This document shows, one piece after another, positions 25,653 through 34,501 of a DNA stretch of 63,934 nucleotides. The stretch spans positions 35,954 through 99,887 of the forward strand of contig NZ_KV793784.1 in NCBI RefSeq assembly GCF_001808555.1, given 5' to 3'. The stretch is from Porphyromonas sp. HMSC065F10. GTDB lineage: Bacteria > Bacteroidota > Bacteroidia > Bacteroidales > Porphyromonadaceae. The stretch's first letter is position 1; the number at the start of each line of letters is the position of its first letter. The position numbers were made by a program, and so were the translations under genes. The notes beneath the pieces were generated by a model, which had not been told where the DNA came from, did no database searches, and saw only the letters and a program-made list of their open reading frames with translations.

Positions 25653-27116
25653 TTAGTTATCCTTCTTGATATTGGGCAGCTCGAGACCGAGGTTCTTCTT
25701 CCGGTCGTAGGCCTTGAGGTAAAGGCTTAGGAGGAGCGCCAGTACTCCGAAGGAGGTGAAGATCAGCATAGCGGGGGTGTAATTGAGAGCCTGCCCTGCC
25801 ACTGCACCGGGATTGGTCTCATCGAGGACACGACCGATGATCATCGGGACAGACATCAGTCCGATATTCTGGATGAAGAAGGTGGCAGAGTATGCCGAGC
25901 CGAGTACCTTGGCGTCAATCACCTTAGGCATGCTGGGCCAGAGGGCGGCAGGCACGAGTGAGAAGGAGATCCCGAGGAGCACAATGGCACCAATGGCGAT
26001 CCCGAAGGAGAGCTTATCCGTTGTGAAGGGGTAGAGGGCAAAGATCCCGTGACAGACGATCATCAAGATGGACCCCAGGATCAGCATAGTGGCACCCTTG
26101 CCCTTCTTGTCGAGGTAAAGCCCCAGGAAGGGTGTGATGACCATCGCTCCGATCGGGAAGAGACTGAAGATGCTTGATGCCGTCTCTGTACTCAGACCGA
26201 GATTACTCTCGAGCATGTTGGTCGCGTATTTCTGGAAGGGGAAGATCGCAGAGTAGTAGAGCACGCAGAGTAGCGCCACGATCCAGAAGGTCTTGATGCC
26301 AAAGACCTTGCCCAGGTCCTTAAACTTAAATGGCTCCTCGTCCTCGACGATGGTGACACTCTGCTGCTTGTCCAGCTTGCGATCCAGCACGCCATATACG
26401 AGGTAGAGGAAGAGACCGATCACCAGCAGGATGAAGACAAAGAGTACCGGTGCCTGCACTGCCTGGATGCCTTGGGCGGCAGTCATATCCGGACCAAACT
26501 TCTCTACCATCGCATTGTAGATGCGAGGAGACGACTGGAAGACAGCAAAGACGCCCAGTCGGGCTACCGCCATCTCGACGCCCATAGCCATTGCCATCTC
26601 CTTCCCCTGGAACCACTTGACGATCGCTCTCGATACGGTCACACCGCCCATCTCGGTACCCATGCCGAAGATGGCAAAGCCTGCGCAGGCGAGTGCCGCA
26701 GACGGGGGGAAGTCAGCGGGGACAATGCTTGATACGAAGCCGTAGAGGAAGCCGCCGTCATGGAAGGTATTGCTCAGTGCATAGACCTTGATGCCGGCAC
26801 CCAGCACCATTAGCGATCCGGAGAGGATGGCGGTGAAGCGCACGCCCATCTTGTCGAGGATGATCCCGGCAAAGATCAGGAAGAGGCAGAAGACGTTGAT
26901 GAAAAACTCGCTCCCCGCATAGGTGCCGAAGACTGATGAGCTCCAGCCGAGATTTTGGTCCAACTGAGTCTTTAGGGGTGAAAGCACATCGACGAACATA
27001 TATGCGAAGAGCATCGTCAGTGCGATCATAATCAGGACGCCCCACCGGACGTACCACTTGTCTCGGAGGGTCTCTCCGTGCGGCATCGTTGCTTGTGCCG
27101 TCTCTACTGTACTCAT
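25653..27116 (-). CDS. MFS transporter
   Basis: 487 residues with about 12 membrane helices in two halves separated by a cytoplasmic loop (DRKLDKQQSVTIVEDEEPFKF, about residues 245-270). Major-facilitator motifs are present (GIILDKMGVRF after helix 2, GLYLDKKGKGATM in the second half). The sequence resembles Bacteroidota MFS proteins related to MFSD1/oxalate-formate-type carriers; the substrate cannot be read from sequence. It is a single gene with a TACATTTG box 59 bp upstream and a strong hairpin downstream. Confidence 0.85.
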   Translation of the reverse strand: MSTVETAQATMPHGETLRDKWYVRWGVLIMIALTMLFAYMFVDVLSPLKTQLDQNLGWSSSVFGTYAGSEFFINVFCLFLIFAGIILDKMGVRFTAILSGSLMVLGAGIKVYALSNTFHDGGFLYGFVSSIVPADFPPSAALACAGFAIFGMGTEMGGVTVSRAIVKWFQGKEMAMAMGVEMAVARLGVFAVFQSSPRIYNAMVEKFGPDMTAAQGIQAVQAPVLFVFILLVIGLFLYLVYGVLDRKLDKQQSVTIVEDEEPFKFKDLGKVFGIKTFWIVALLCVLYYSAIFPFQKYATNMLESNLGLSTETASSIFSLFPIGAMVITPFLGLYLDKKGKGATMLILGSILMIVCHGIFALYPFTTDKLSFGIAIGAIVLLGISFSLVPAALWPSMPKVIDAKVLGSAYSATFFIQNIGLMSVPMIIGRVLDETNPGAVAGQALNYTPAMLIFTSFGVLALLLSLYLKAYDRKKNLGLELPNIKKDN

Positions 27117-27175
27117 TAGAGATTTTGTTTATTGGTTGTGATAATAGTATCCTATTCCCCTCCTTCCCGTCTTGG

Positions 27176-27183
27176 CAAATGTA
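27176..27183 (-). promoter_or_regulatory. putative -7 box for the MFS transporter
   Basis: Minus-strand TACATTTG, 59 bp before the MFS ATG. Confidence 0.5.
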
Positions 27184-27242
27184 AGGAAAAAGATTTCTTC
27201 TCCACCTTATCTTCTCCGCCTTTTTAGGAAAAGCGGGCCTAT

Positions 27243-28454
27243 TTATCCCTCTCTCTCTCTTCGGCTGAAGAGTCGGAAGGCAATCCGGCTACTGATCCAG
27301 CCCACTACGAGGATGATCGCACTCACCATAAGGAGGTCGCTCCCTCGCAGCTCCACAGGGTAGGCATCGATGAGCAGAAGGCTGGTATCTCCCCCCAGCT
27401 TGAGCCACCCCCAAGTCGCTTGACCAAGGACCAGCAAGATCCCTGTCACCAGTCCGATGACGAGACCGCTTAGGGTCAGTAGGTAGCTCTCTATATGCAG
27501 GATGCTGTCGATGGTACTCGGTGTTGCCCCAAGGGAGAGGAGCACCTGTGTGTCGTCACGCTTCTCCACAATCAGCAGTCCAAGGGTGGAGATGACACTG
27601 AATAGACAGAGGATGAGGACGAAGACGAGCATGAGGAAGGTGATCCACTTCTCAATCTCCAGTACGCGGTAAGCCTGGGGATTCTGTTCATAAATGTCCA
27701 GGACCCTGTACCCCGGGCCGAGTGCCGAGGTGAGCTCACGATCGTCTATGTGATCTGTGGCGAGGTAGGTGACTACGTCCTTGTCATACATAAGCAACTC
27801 CCTCAGCAGTGCGATCGGCATGTAAACCGCTTGCTCGTCTGCCTCCTCATCATCGACCTGGAAGACCCCGCCCACATAGAGGTCTCGTGTGACAAAGCTC
27901 CTCTGAGGGAGGATGGTCGACATCCGACCCAGTCGCCTCGGCAGCACGATGGTCAGGGGTGTCTGATAGCCCACACCGGCACCCAGCCGTGCTGCCACAC
28001 CGACGCCGAGTACCGCAGAGGGATAGTCCTCATCTCCTGTGTCAAAGTCTCCTCCCACCAAGTGGTCGGCTATCGGGACCACCTGCTGATAGTTGCTGTC
28101 GATACCGATAAGGGTCACCGGCATCGCATTGTCCCCGCACTTGGCAAGCGCCTGTGTCGTCAGGACCGGTGCTGCTGTCACTCCGGGAGGCAGGGTGACG
28201 GCTGAGGCAGAGTAGTCCTGCCCGGCATCGCTACGGATCTCGGTGGTGGGGCAGAGGGTGGCAAATTGATCCGTCGTGAAGCGCTCAAATCCATTGAAGA
28301 CCGAGAGTGCCACCACCATCACCATCGTCACGATGGCAATAGCCGTCACAGCGACGATGGCAATCACATGGATCGCCTGCGTACTCTTGCGTGAAAAGAA
28401 GTACCTCCACGCGATGAAGAGTGCCGTGCTGAGACTTCTTGATCCGGATCCCAT
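27243..28454 (-). CDS. FtsX/LolC-like ABC transporter permease
   Basis: About 403 residues from ATG 28454 (MGSGSRSLSTALFIAWRYFFSR), 14 bp after rbfA with a purine-rich AGGGAGGGG upstream; a longer frame would overlap rbfA. Topology is that of LolC/E and MacB-type permeases: helix near 22-50, a periplasmic domain of about 220 residues, then three helices (about 275-395), with the FtsX core VISTLGLLIVEKRDDTQVLLSLGATPSTI. Homologues extract lipoproteins or expel substrates using an ATPase. No ATPase gene is adjacent, so the partner is encoded elsewhere. Last gene of the 35962-27243 gene run. Confidence 0.87.
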   Translation of the reverse strand: MGSGSRSLSTALFIAWRYFFSRKSTQAIHVIAIVAVTAIAIVTMVMVVALSVFNGFERFTTDQFATLCPTTEIRSDAGQDYSASAVTLPPGVTAAPVLTTQALAKCGDNAMPVTLIGIDSNYQQVVPIADHLVGGDFDTGDEDYPSAVLGVGVAARLGAGVGYQTPLTIVLPRRLGRMSTILPQRSFVTRDLYVGGVFQVDDEEADEQAVYMPIALLRELLMYDKDVVTYLATDHIDDRELTSALGPGYRVLDIYEQNPQAYRVLEIEKWITFLMLVFVLILCLFSVISTLGLLIVEKRDDTQVLLSLGATPSTIDSILHIESYLLTLSGLVIGLVTGILLVLGQATWGWLKLGGDTSLLLIDAYPVELRGSDLLMVSAIILVVGWISSRIAFRLFSRREREG

Positions 28455-28468
28455 GAGCCGCCCCTCCC

Positions 28469-28870
28469 TTACTCGTCGTCTAAGCTGGAGATCCACCCCT
28501 CCGACTCCTCGTCTCTCGTGTAGTCGTGAGTGGGATTGGCGTCCAGCAGTTCATCTATCTTGCGGGCGTACTCCTCTGACCGGTCGAGGTAGAAGTAGAG
28601 CTCCGGTATCACCCTCATGCGGCTGGCAAGGCTGTTGCCGAGGTCATACCTTATGGTTGATGTATTGGCCTGAAGGGTCTTGAGGATCTCGGGTCCCTTG
28701 GCATCAGGGAAGATACTCAGGTAGCAGCGTGCAGAGCTGAGGTCGGGAGCCAGCCGTACCTCCGTGACGCTGATGATCACGCCACGCGTCAGCCTCGTAT
28801 CTGCGAGGAGGAGTTCGCTTAGCTCCTTCTGGATCATCCGTGCTGTGCGTGCGGTTCGTATCGGATTCAT
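28469..28870 (-). CDS. rbfA: 30S ribosome-binding factor A
   Basis: 133 residues. The N-terminus (TARTARMIQKELSELLLAD) and the KH-like core (GVIISVTEVRLAPDLSSARCYLSIFPD, MRVIPELYFYLDRSEEYARKIDELLD) are RbfA hallmarks. It helps 16S rRNA maturation and cold adaptation. It lies 8 bp after the O-methyltransferase and 14 bp before the permease, the usual Bacteroidales neighbourhood. Confidence 0.93.
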   Translation of the reverse strand: MNPIRTARTARMIQKELSELLLADTRLTRGVIISVTEVRLAPDLSSARCYLSIFPDAKGPEILKTLQANTSTIRYDLGNSLASRMRVIPELYFYLDRSEEYARKIDELLDANPTHDYTRDEESEGWISSLDDE

Positions 28871-28878
28871 ATCGGTAT

Positions 28879-29541
28879 TTATTTCTTGTAGATAAGTGTA
28901 AGACCATCTCGGAGAGGGAGCAGGACCTTCTCCACGGAGGCGTCCTCTGCGATTAGGTCGTTGAAGGAGCGGAGCGACTCTGTCTGCGGGTCGTGACAGT
29001 CGCTCAGTGCCACCTTGCCACCCCAGAGGGTGTTGTCAGCGATGAGGAGAGCTCCCGATCTCATCGCCGGGACGATGAGGTGGTAGTAGTCGGGGTAGCC
29101 CCGCTTGTCTGCGTCCAGGTAGATCAGGTCGTACGCTGAGAGGTCCATCGTGGTGAGCAGTTCTTTCGCATCGCCTATGAGGCTGGTCACCTTCTCGTGA
29201 ATGTCCGTCTCGCTGAGACTGGCTCTAATCACAGGCTCCATCTCATCGTTGACATCGATGGTGGTGAGGTGTCCCCCATCGGGTAGACCCTCAGCGAGGC
29301 AATGGGTGGAGTAGGCAGCGTAGGTCCCCAGCTCCAGCACCTTACTTGCACCTGTGATCCGGACCAGCATCTTGAGGAAGCGCCCCTGCAGGTGCCCGCA
29401 ATTCATGCGGGGATACATCAGTCGCTCGTCAGCCTCCCGTGTAAGCCGAGTGAGGATCGCCGGCTCCTTGTCGGTATGGTGCTCAGCGTACTCGGCGATG
29501 GCCAGCTCTCTCAGATGCTCACTTACTGAAGCTATCGGCAT
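28879..29541 (-). CDS. class I SAM-dependent O-methyltransferase
   Basis: 220 residues of the caffeoyl-CoA/catechol O-methyltransferase family (Methyltransf_3). The SAM-binding motif is in VLELGTYAAYSTHCLAEGL, then LTTIDVNDEMEP and the metal-binding YDLIYLDADKRGYPDYY. The only reasonable ATG lies 23 bp inside the 3' end of pyk, so the two are probably translationally coupled. Substrate unknown. Homologues sit between pyk-like or aroQ genes and rbfA in other Bacteroidota as far as I recall. Confidence 0.9.
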   Translation of the reverse strand: MPIASVSEHLRELAIAEYAEHHTDKEPAILTRLTREADERLMYPRMNCGHLQGRFLKMLVRITGASKVLELGTYAAYSTHCLAEGLPDGGHLTTIDVNDEMEPVIRASLSETDIHEKVTSLIGDAKELLTTMDLSAYDLIYLDADKRGYPDYYHLIVPAMRSGALLIADNTLWGGKVALSDCHDPQTESLRSFNDLIAEDASVEKVLLPLRDGLTLIYKK

Positions 29542-30994
29542 GGAAGTCTATAAAGTCCTTCATCCGGTACATCTCCAGTGTATTGGTCCCTATGTGAGGA
29601 TTGAGCATCCCGCCGCAATAGACGATGGTGTCATCGGTGGAGATCGTCTCTTGGTCAAGGAGGTACTTGATCCCTCTCAGGAGGTAGTGTCGGTTGTCCT
29701 CGCCATGGGCCTTGTCTTTCTCTAAATAGATGGCTGTGACACCATAGGAGAGGGAGAGCTGACGGGCAACGGCCTTATGGGAGCATAGCGCTAATATGGG
29801 GCGATCTCCACGGTAGGAGGAGAGGGTACGTGCGGTCCGTCCGGAGTAGGCATCGCTGATGATGGCGCTCACCTCGGGGAAGAGGGAGAGCGAGTCGACT
29901 GCACACTTGGAGAGGAAGCGGGTCAGGTCCGGGCCCTGCTCCCGTGGGCAGGTCAGCTCGGAGAAGAAGTGCGTCGGAGGGAGCTGCTCTGCAGCACGTA
30001 TGATCTTCGTCATCGTCCGTACAGCCTCCACTGGGTACTTCCCGTTGGCGGTCTCACCGCTGAGCATCACAGCATCCGTATTCATCATGATCGCACTGGA
30101 GACGTCACTCACCTCGGCGCGCGTGGGGCGGGGGTTTTGGATCATTGTGTGGAGCATCTGCGTGGCTACGATGACCGGCTTATTCTGATCGATGCACATC
30201 TGTATGATCGTCCTCTGGATCGTCGGGATATTCTCCAGATCCACCTCTATGCCGAGGTCACCGCGAGCGATCATGATGCCGTAGGAGGCCTGTATGATCT
30301 CGTCGATATTGTCCACGCCCTCCTGGTTCTCTATCTTGGAGATGATCTTAATATCACTATGTCCGCTGTCGAGGATCTTCTGTATCTCATCGACATCCTT
30401 CCGTGACCGGACGAAGGAGTGAGCTATGAAGTCAACGTCGTTAGCCATAGAGAAGAGGATAGAGTCTCTATCTCTCTCAGTGACAGCGGGTAGGTCGATG
30501 CTGACATTGGGTACATTGACGCTCTTATGGGAGCCTATAGTCCCGTCATTGAGCACCGTGCAGTAGAGGGTTGTCTCGTCCTTGCGGATTACCCTCAGGC
30601 CAAGGAGCCCGTCGTCGAAGAGGACAGCTGCTCCCTCCGGTACATCGTGGATGAAGCCGGGGTAATTCACATTAATCACCTCCCGGGTGCAGGGTGCTGT
30701 CGGGTCCGCCTGGATCTGTATCTGCTGGTCTGTCTCCAGCTCAATCGGTGCTCCGTCGGCGGTAGCTGTTGTCCGGACCTCAGGTCCCTTGGTGTCCATC
30801 ATAATGGCGACGCTGTCGCTGACAGCGCGGACGTTGTGGATCACTCGCTCAAATCCCTCATGAGTCATATGGGCTGAGTTCATCCTGACGACGTTAACGC
30901 CGGCGTCAAAGATTTGTCTCAGAAACTCTTGGTCGCAATGCAGGTCTGACACTGTAGCGACGATCTTAGTAGACTTTAGATACTCCTTTACCAC
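29519..30994 (-). CDS. pyk: pyruvate kinase
   Basis: 491 residues. Hallmarks: TVSDLHCDQEFLRQIFDAGVNVVRMNSAH at the N-terminus, MMDTKGPEVRT, the catalytic KIENQEGVDNIDEII, MIARGDLGIEV, and MLSGETANGKYP. The C-terminal allosteric domain is complete. Final ATP-yielding step of glycolysis; the window also encodes pyruvate phosphate dikinase (42821-45580), so both directions of the PEP-pyruvate step are available. It begins 37 bp after aroQ. Confidence 0.96.
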   Translation of the reverse strand: MVKEYLKSTKIVATVSDLHCDQEFLRQIFDAGVNVVRMNSAHMTHEGFERVIHNVRAVSDSVAIMMDTKGPEVRTTATADGAPIELETDQQIQIQADPTAPCTREVINVNYPGFIHDVPEGAAVLFDDGLLGLRVIRKDETTLYCTVLNDGTIGSHKSVNVPNVSIDLPAVTERDRDSILFSMANDVDFIAHSFVRSRKDVDEIQKILDSGHSDIKIISKIENQEGVDNIDEIIQASYGIMIARGDLGIEVDLENIPTIQRTIIQMCIDQNKPVIVATQMLHTMIQNPRPTRAEVSDVSSAIMMNTDAVMLSGETANGKYPVEAVRTMTKIIRAAEQLPPTHFFSELTCPREQGPDLTRFLSKCAVDSLSLFPEVSAIISDAYSGRTARTLSSYRGDRPILALCSHKAVARQLSLSYGVTAIYLEKDKAHGEDNRHYLLRGIKYLLDQETISTDDTIVYCGGMLNPHIGTNTLEMYRMKDFIDFHADSFSK

Positions 30995-31031
30995 GATACT
31001 TACTTTTTGCTATAGGTTGATTACTTATCTC

Positions 31032-31463
31032 TTATCCACGTCTGGCACAGAGGTTGGCAAGGGCAAGGCGATATCCGTCCAGCCCGAGGCCTATGATTGC
31101 CCCCTCGCAGACAGGCGTGAGCACATCCCTCTCTCGGAAGTCCTCACGTGCATGTGTATTGGTTATGTGAACCTCTATCAGCGGCGCCTCCACCATCCGT
31201 AGCGCATCGGCTATGGCATAGGAGTAGTGGGAAAAAGCGCCCGCATTGATGATCACGCCGAAGGCATGCCGCACCTCGTCCTGCTGCAGGTAGTCGATCA
31301 GGTCTCCCTCGTGATTGGACTGGAAGTAAATGATATCCACAGAGGGGAAGAGCTCCCTCAGCCTCTCTAAGTAGTCCTCAAAGGCGGTCGCTCCATAGAG
31401 CTCGGGCTCGCGGGCTCCGAGCCTATTGAGATTAGGTCCATTGATGATATGTACGGTACGCAT
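31032..31463 (-). CDS. aroQ: 3-dehydroquinate dehydratase, type II
   Basis: 143 residues, standard type II length. Visible motifs: IINGPNLNRLGAREPELYG with the catalytic tyrosine, FQSNHEGDLIDYLQ, INAGAFSHYSYAIADAL with the catalytic histidine, and EVHITNTHAREDFRERDVLTP. Third step of the shikimate pathway. Other shikimate genes are not in the window. It lies 9 bp after the coiled-coil protein gene. Confidence 0.96.
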   Translation of the reverse strand: MRTVHIINGPNLNRLGAREPELYGATAFEDYLERLRELFPSVDIIYFQSNHEGDLIDYLQQDEVRHAFGVIINAGAFSHYSYAIADALRMVEAPLIEVHITNTHAREDFRERDVLTPVCEGAIIGLGLDGYRLALANLCARRG

Positions 31464-31472
31464 AGCTGTCGC

Positions 31473-32387
31473 TTAGTTGCCGAGTGAGAAGCTGTATCTG
31501 CCTATCTTGTACCCGTCGGCAAAGATCTCCGCCACGTAGCTCCCCTCCGGTAGATACTCCTGTATGTCCCAGTAGAGACTCACCTGAGTCGGCTCACCGC
31601 TATACTCGATCTGACGTGAGACAGAGTAGGGTACCTTACCGCTCTCGAAGGGCATCGTGCCGCTCTCCCCGGGCTGCTGCATCAGAGAGCCATCGGGCTT
31701 GCTGAGCCGGACGTAGATCGTCTTCATCCCCGGCTCCGCAGTGACGTTGCGGTCGACCTGGAAATTGATCTGCAGCTGCTTCATGCTCTTGATCCGCTTT
31801 GTGTCGCGCCCTCTGTTATTAAGTCCTACCGTGTGAAAGTTACTCACTGAGAGCTTAGCTGCGAGCTGTACCTTCTCCGTGAGGTCTGACTTCTCTTCCT
31901 GTAGCTGTCTCTGGCGGGAAGTGACACGGCTGATCTCCTCGCGCTGAGCCTTGTTTTCTGTCCTAAGGGCTTCGTTGGCTCTATTGAGCGAGTCTATCTG
32001 GATGACATAGCTCTTGAGGATCTTGCGTAGGGTGTCGAGCTCGCGGCGGAGGCGACTGATCTCAGCTGCATCGGTGCTCTTGACCTGCTTCAGCTCCTCC
32101 ATTAGTCGCTGCACCTTAGCCTGCTCTTGCTCCAGTCGCTTCGCTATGGAGTCATTGCTGATCTCAAAGCTAAATTCCTCATACTGCATATTCAGCTCAT
32201 CAAACTGGTCCTGCAGCATCTGCTTATCCAGTGCTGACAGCTCCCTCATATCGTTAATTGTCCGTTGCTGTTGCACTAAGTAGTACCCTCCTCCGGCCAG
32301 CAGGAGCAGCAGTAGGCTGATCCCGACAATGAGGAGTGCCTTACGCTTACGTTGCTTATCCTCTTGCTCTGTCCTTTCTTGATCCAT
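31473..32387 (-). CDS. membrane-anchored coiled-coil protein
   Basis: 304 residues, not assigned to a named function. A Lys/Gln-rich N-terminus (about 1-14) precedes one membrane helix (LLIVGISLLLLLLAGGGYYLV, cytoplasm-to-outside by positive-inside rule), then heptad-rich coiled coil from about 45 to 180 with many Glu, Gln, Arg and Leu. The C-terminal 110 residues look beta-rich (IYVRLSKPDGSLMQQ, VSLYWDIQEYLPEGSYVAEIFADGYKIGRYSFSL). Similar proteins occur across Bacteroidales next to aroQ or DUF3256 genes. It is 6 bp after the DUF3256 gene. An envelope structural or scaffolding role is a guess. Confidence 0.75.
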   Translation of the reverse strand: MDQERTEQEDKQRKRKALLIVGISLLLLLLAGGGYYLVQQQRTINDMRELSALDKQMLQDQFDELNMQYEEFSFEISNDSIAKRLEQEQAKVQRLMEELKQVKSTDAAEISRLRRELDTLRKILKSYVIQIDSLNRANEALRTENKAQREEISRVTSRQRQLQEEKSDLTEKVQLAAKLSVSNFHTVGLNNRGRDTKRIKSMKQLQINFQVDRNVTAEPGMKTIYVRLSKPDGSLMQQPGESGTMPFESGKVPYSVSRQIEYSGEPTQVSLYWDIQEYLPEGSYVAEIFADGYKIGRYSFSLGN

Positions 32388-32393
32388 CTCGGG

Positions 32394-33035
32394 TTATTTC
32401 TTTACCACGATATCAAAGTGATTTTCCCTCCACTTCATCGACACCGGCTGTAGCTTCTTATACATCTCCGGGTATAGGGATTGGCTTGTCTCCTCATCAA
32501 GGTTGGTGATCCTCACGGTAAGCAGCTGCGGCTCCATCGGGTCCATCGTGGCCCTCCAGTGGAGGTGTCCCAGCTCTGCAAGAGAGCGCTTGATGCGCGT
32601 ACTTAGCGGTCCTGTGATGAAGTGCTCCGGTGAGGGTAGGGTAAAAGGGATCTCCTGCAGCCGGTTCCAGTCGGCATCAAATAGCGTAACCACCGACTGA
32701 GCCGGTACTATGGTGCTGGTGGCGATGAGACAGATGTAGTAGCTCTTCCCATGTGGCAAGAGTCCCACCTCCAGCTCCGTTAGTCGGTCGAGTGAGAGCC
32801 TTAGACCTTGCTCGCTTCGGCTCATCACACTCATCTCCCCGCCAAAGCGATTGACCACCGAAACGCCCTCCGGACTCTCCAGGAGCTCGGCACGAAGGGT
32901 GCTGTCGGGCAGTAGGGGGATTAGTTCATCCGGCATCCGGCGGAAGACCTCGTCTACCGACTGAGCCTGCAGTCCTACCGCGAGGGAGATATGGGCGAGG
33001 AGACCAAGTAGTGTAAGAAAAGTATATCGACGCAT
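32394..33035 (-). CDS. DUF3256-family exported protein
   Basis: 213 residues with a signal peptide (MRRYTFLTLLGLLAHISLAVGLQAQ). The body matches what I recall of DUF3256, a family confined to Bacteroidales: FRRMPDELIPLLPDSTLRAELLE, NRFGGEMSVMSRSEQGLRL, YYICLIATSTIVPAQSVVTLFDADW. Function unknown. It is 3 bp after the GH125 gene, inside the same gene run. Periplasmic location is inferred from the signal peptide. Confidence 0.75.
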   Translation of the reverse strand: MRRYTFLTLLGLLAHISLAVGLQAQSVDEVFRRMPDELIPLLPDSTLRAELLESPEGVSVVNRFGGEMSVMSRSEQGLRLSLDRLTELEVGLLPHGKSYYICLIATSTIVPAQSVVTLFDADWNRLQEIPFTLPSPEHFITGPLSTRIKRSLAELGHLHWRATMDPMEPQLLTVRITNLDEETSQSLYPEMYKKLQPVSMKWRENHFDIVVKK

Positions 33036-33038
33036 CGG

Positions 33039-34499
33039 TCAGAGGCTATTGAGTAGGTCCAGCTTTCCCCGCTCGATCAGTGTCAGCACCAGCTCACCGA
33101 AGAGGGTATTCTGCCACGCAAACCAGCTGCGAGTGTACTTCGTCGGGTCGTCCTTGTGAAACGACTCGTGCATCAGCCCCGTGTCGGCGTCGGTTGCGAG
33201 GAGCTGCTTCATACAAGCGCGGATCTCCTCATCATCGGTGGAGGTGAAGGCGCGCATCATAATGCTCATCGGCCACACCATATCGTATCCCACGTGGGGT
33301 CCGCCAATCCCCTCTCCGGCACTGCCACGGAAGAAGTATGGGTTACTCTCGCTCCAGACCAAGCGCCTTGTATTCTGATAGATCGGATCATCGAGTGCTA
33401 CGTCTCCCAGGTAGCCCATGGCGAGAAGGCTCGGGACATTGGCATCGTCCATGAGGCTGACATTCCCATATCCGTCCACCTCATAAGCATACACTTGACC
33501 ATAGATCGGGTGCGAGACCACAGCATACTTTGCGAGTGCCTGCTCCACCTCGTCAGCCAGCTCCTCCAGCCCGGTCGCCAGTGCCTCATCGGCATAGCCC
33601 TTCCTAACCATCTCAGCAGCCTTACGGCATGAGGTGACGGCAAAGAAATTGGAAGGGATGAGGAATTGGTAGTGTGTCGCATCGTCTGAGGGGCGGAATG
33701 AGGAGACGATCAGTCCCACGGGATTCACCGGCTCACCCCACCCCTGACATGACTTAGAGTCTGTACTCCGCTCCGTCTGGCGCATAAAGGAGTAGGGCCC
33801 TCTATTCTCCTTGCGTTGCTGCTCGCATAGAGTCTGCAGCACGAGGCGCATCGCCCTGTGGAAGTCCTCGTCGAGGATCGAGCTGTCGCCTGTCGCTGCC
33901 ATATAGGCGTAGGCCAGTCGTATCGGATAGCAGAGCGAGTCGATCTCCCACTTCCTCTCATGCACCCCCGGGCGCATCTCTGTCATGTCGGTCGCCCAGT
34001 AGGTGGTCAGGTCCCCATCGAGGAAGGCGTTGGCATACGGGTCGAGGCATATCTGCTTCATCTGACGGAGGATCACCCCTCTGAGCATCTCCGCAAGTAG
34101 CGGATCCTCGTCAGCGAGAGCTATATAGGGGTAGACCTGTGCGCCCGAGTCTCGCAACCACATCGCTGCTATATCTCCTGTGTAGACAAAGGTGTCCGGT
34201 CGTCCCTCCTCATCGTGCCGGAAGTGGACCGTCGTGTCGAGGGTGTTGGGGAAGCAATTCCCAAACATCCAGCGCAGCTTGGGATTGGTCAGCTTACTCT
34301 GCACCTCACGGATCATGCGCTCGACCGCATCGGAGCGGAAGAGACGATCCTCCATCGGTGGGCGCTTGCAGACGTACCGGGTGGCATCCTGCTGTATAGT
34401 CTCTGCGATCGGCTTGTAGTCGTAGACACTCTCTTGGGCCCTCACTACCTGAGCGGAGCAGAGTAGGGCAAGCGCGGAGAGGAGTAATGGGTGTTTCAT
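33039..34499 (-). CDS. glycoside hydrolase family 125 (exo-alpha-1,6-mannosidase)
   Basis: About 486 residues with a signal peptide (KHPLLLSALALLCSAQVVRAQ), so exported. GH125 (formerly DUF1237) signatures: FGNCFPNTLDTTV, VYTGDIAAMWLRDSGAQVYPYI, SFHKDDPTKYTRSWFAWQNTLFGEL and SESNPYFFRGSAGEGIGGPHVG. Characterised members such as B. thetaiotaomicron BT3781 are exo-acting alpha-1,6-mannosidases on N-glycan-type mannose. Start choice: ATG 34499, or GTG 34505 overlapping the upstream stop (GTGA). It stands without any SusCD pair or other mannosidase next to it, which fits host glycoprotein trimming but does not prove it. Confidence 0.88.
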   Translation of the reverse strand: MKHPLLLSALALLCSAQVVRAQESVYDYKPIAETIQQDATRYVCKRPPMEDRLFRSDAVERMIREVQSKLTNPKLRWMFGNCFPNTLDTTVHFRHDEEGRPDTFVYTGDIAAMWLRDSGAQVYPYIALADEDPLLAEMLRGVILRQMKQICLDPYANAFLDGDLTTYWATDMTEMRPGVHERKWEIDSLCYPIRLAYAYMAATGDSSILDEDFHRAMRLVLQTLCEQQRKENRGPYSFMRQTERSTDSKSCQGWGEPVNPVGLIVSSFRPSDDATHYQFLIPSNFFAVTSCRKAAEMVRKGYADEALATGLEELADEVEQALAKYAVVSHPIYGQVYAYEVDGYGNVSLMDDANVPSLLAMGYLGDVALDDPIYQNTRRLVWSESNPYFFRGSAGEGIGGPHVGYDMVWPMSIMMRAFTSTDDEEIRACMKQLLATDADTGLMHESFHKDDPTKYTRSWFAWQNTLFGELVLTLIERGKLDLLNSL

Positions 34500-34501
34500 G
34501 A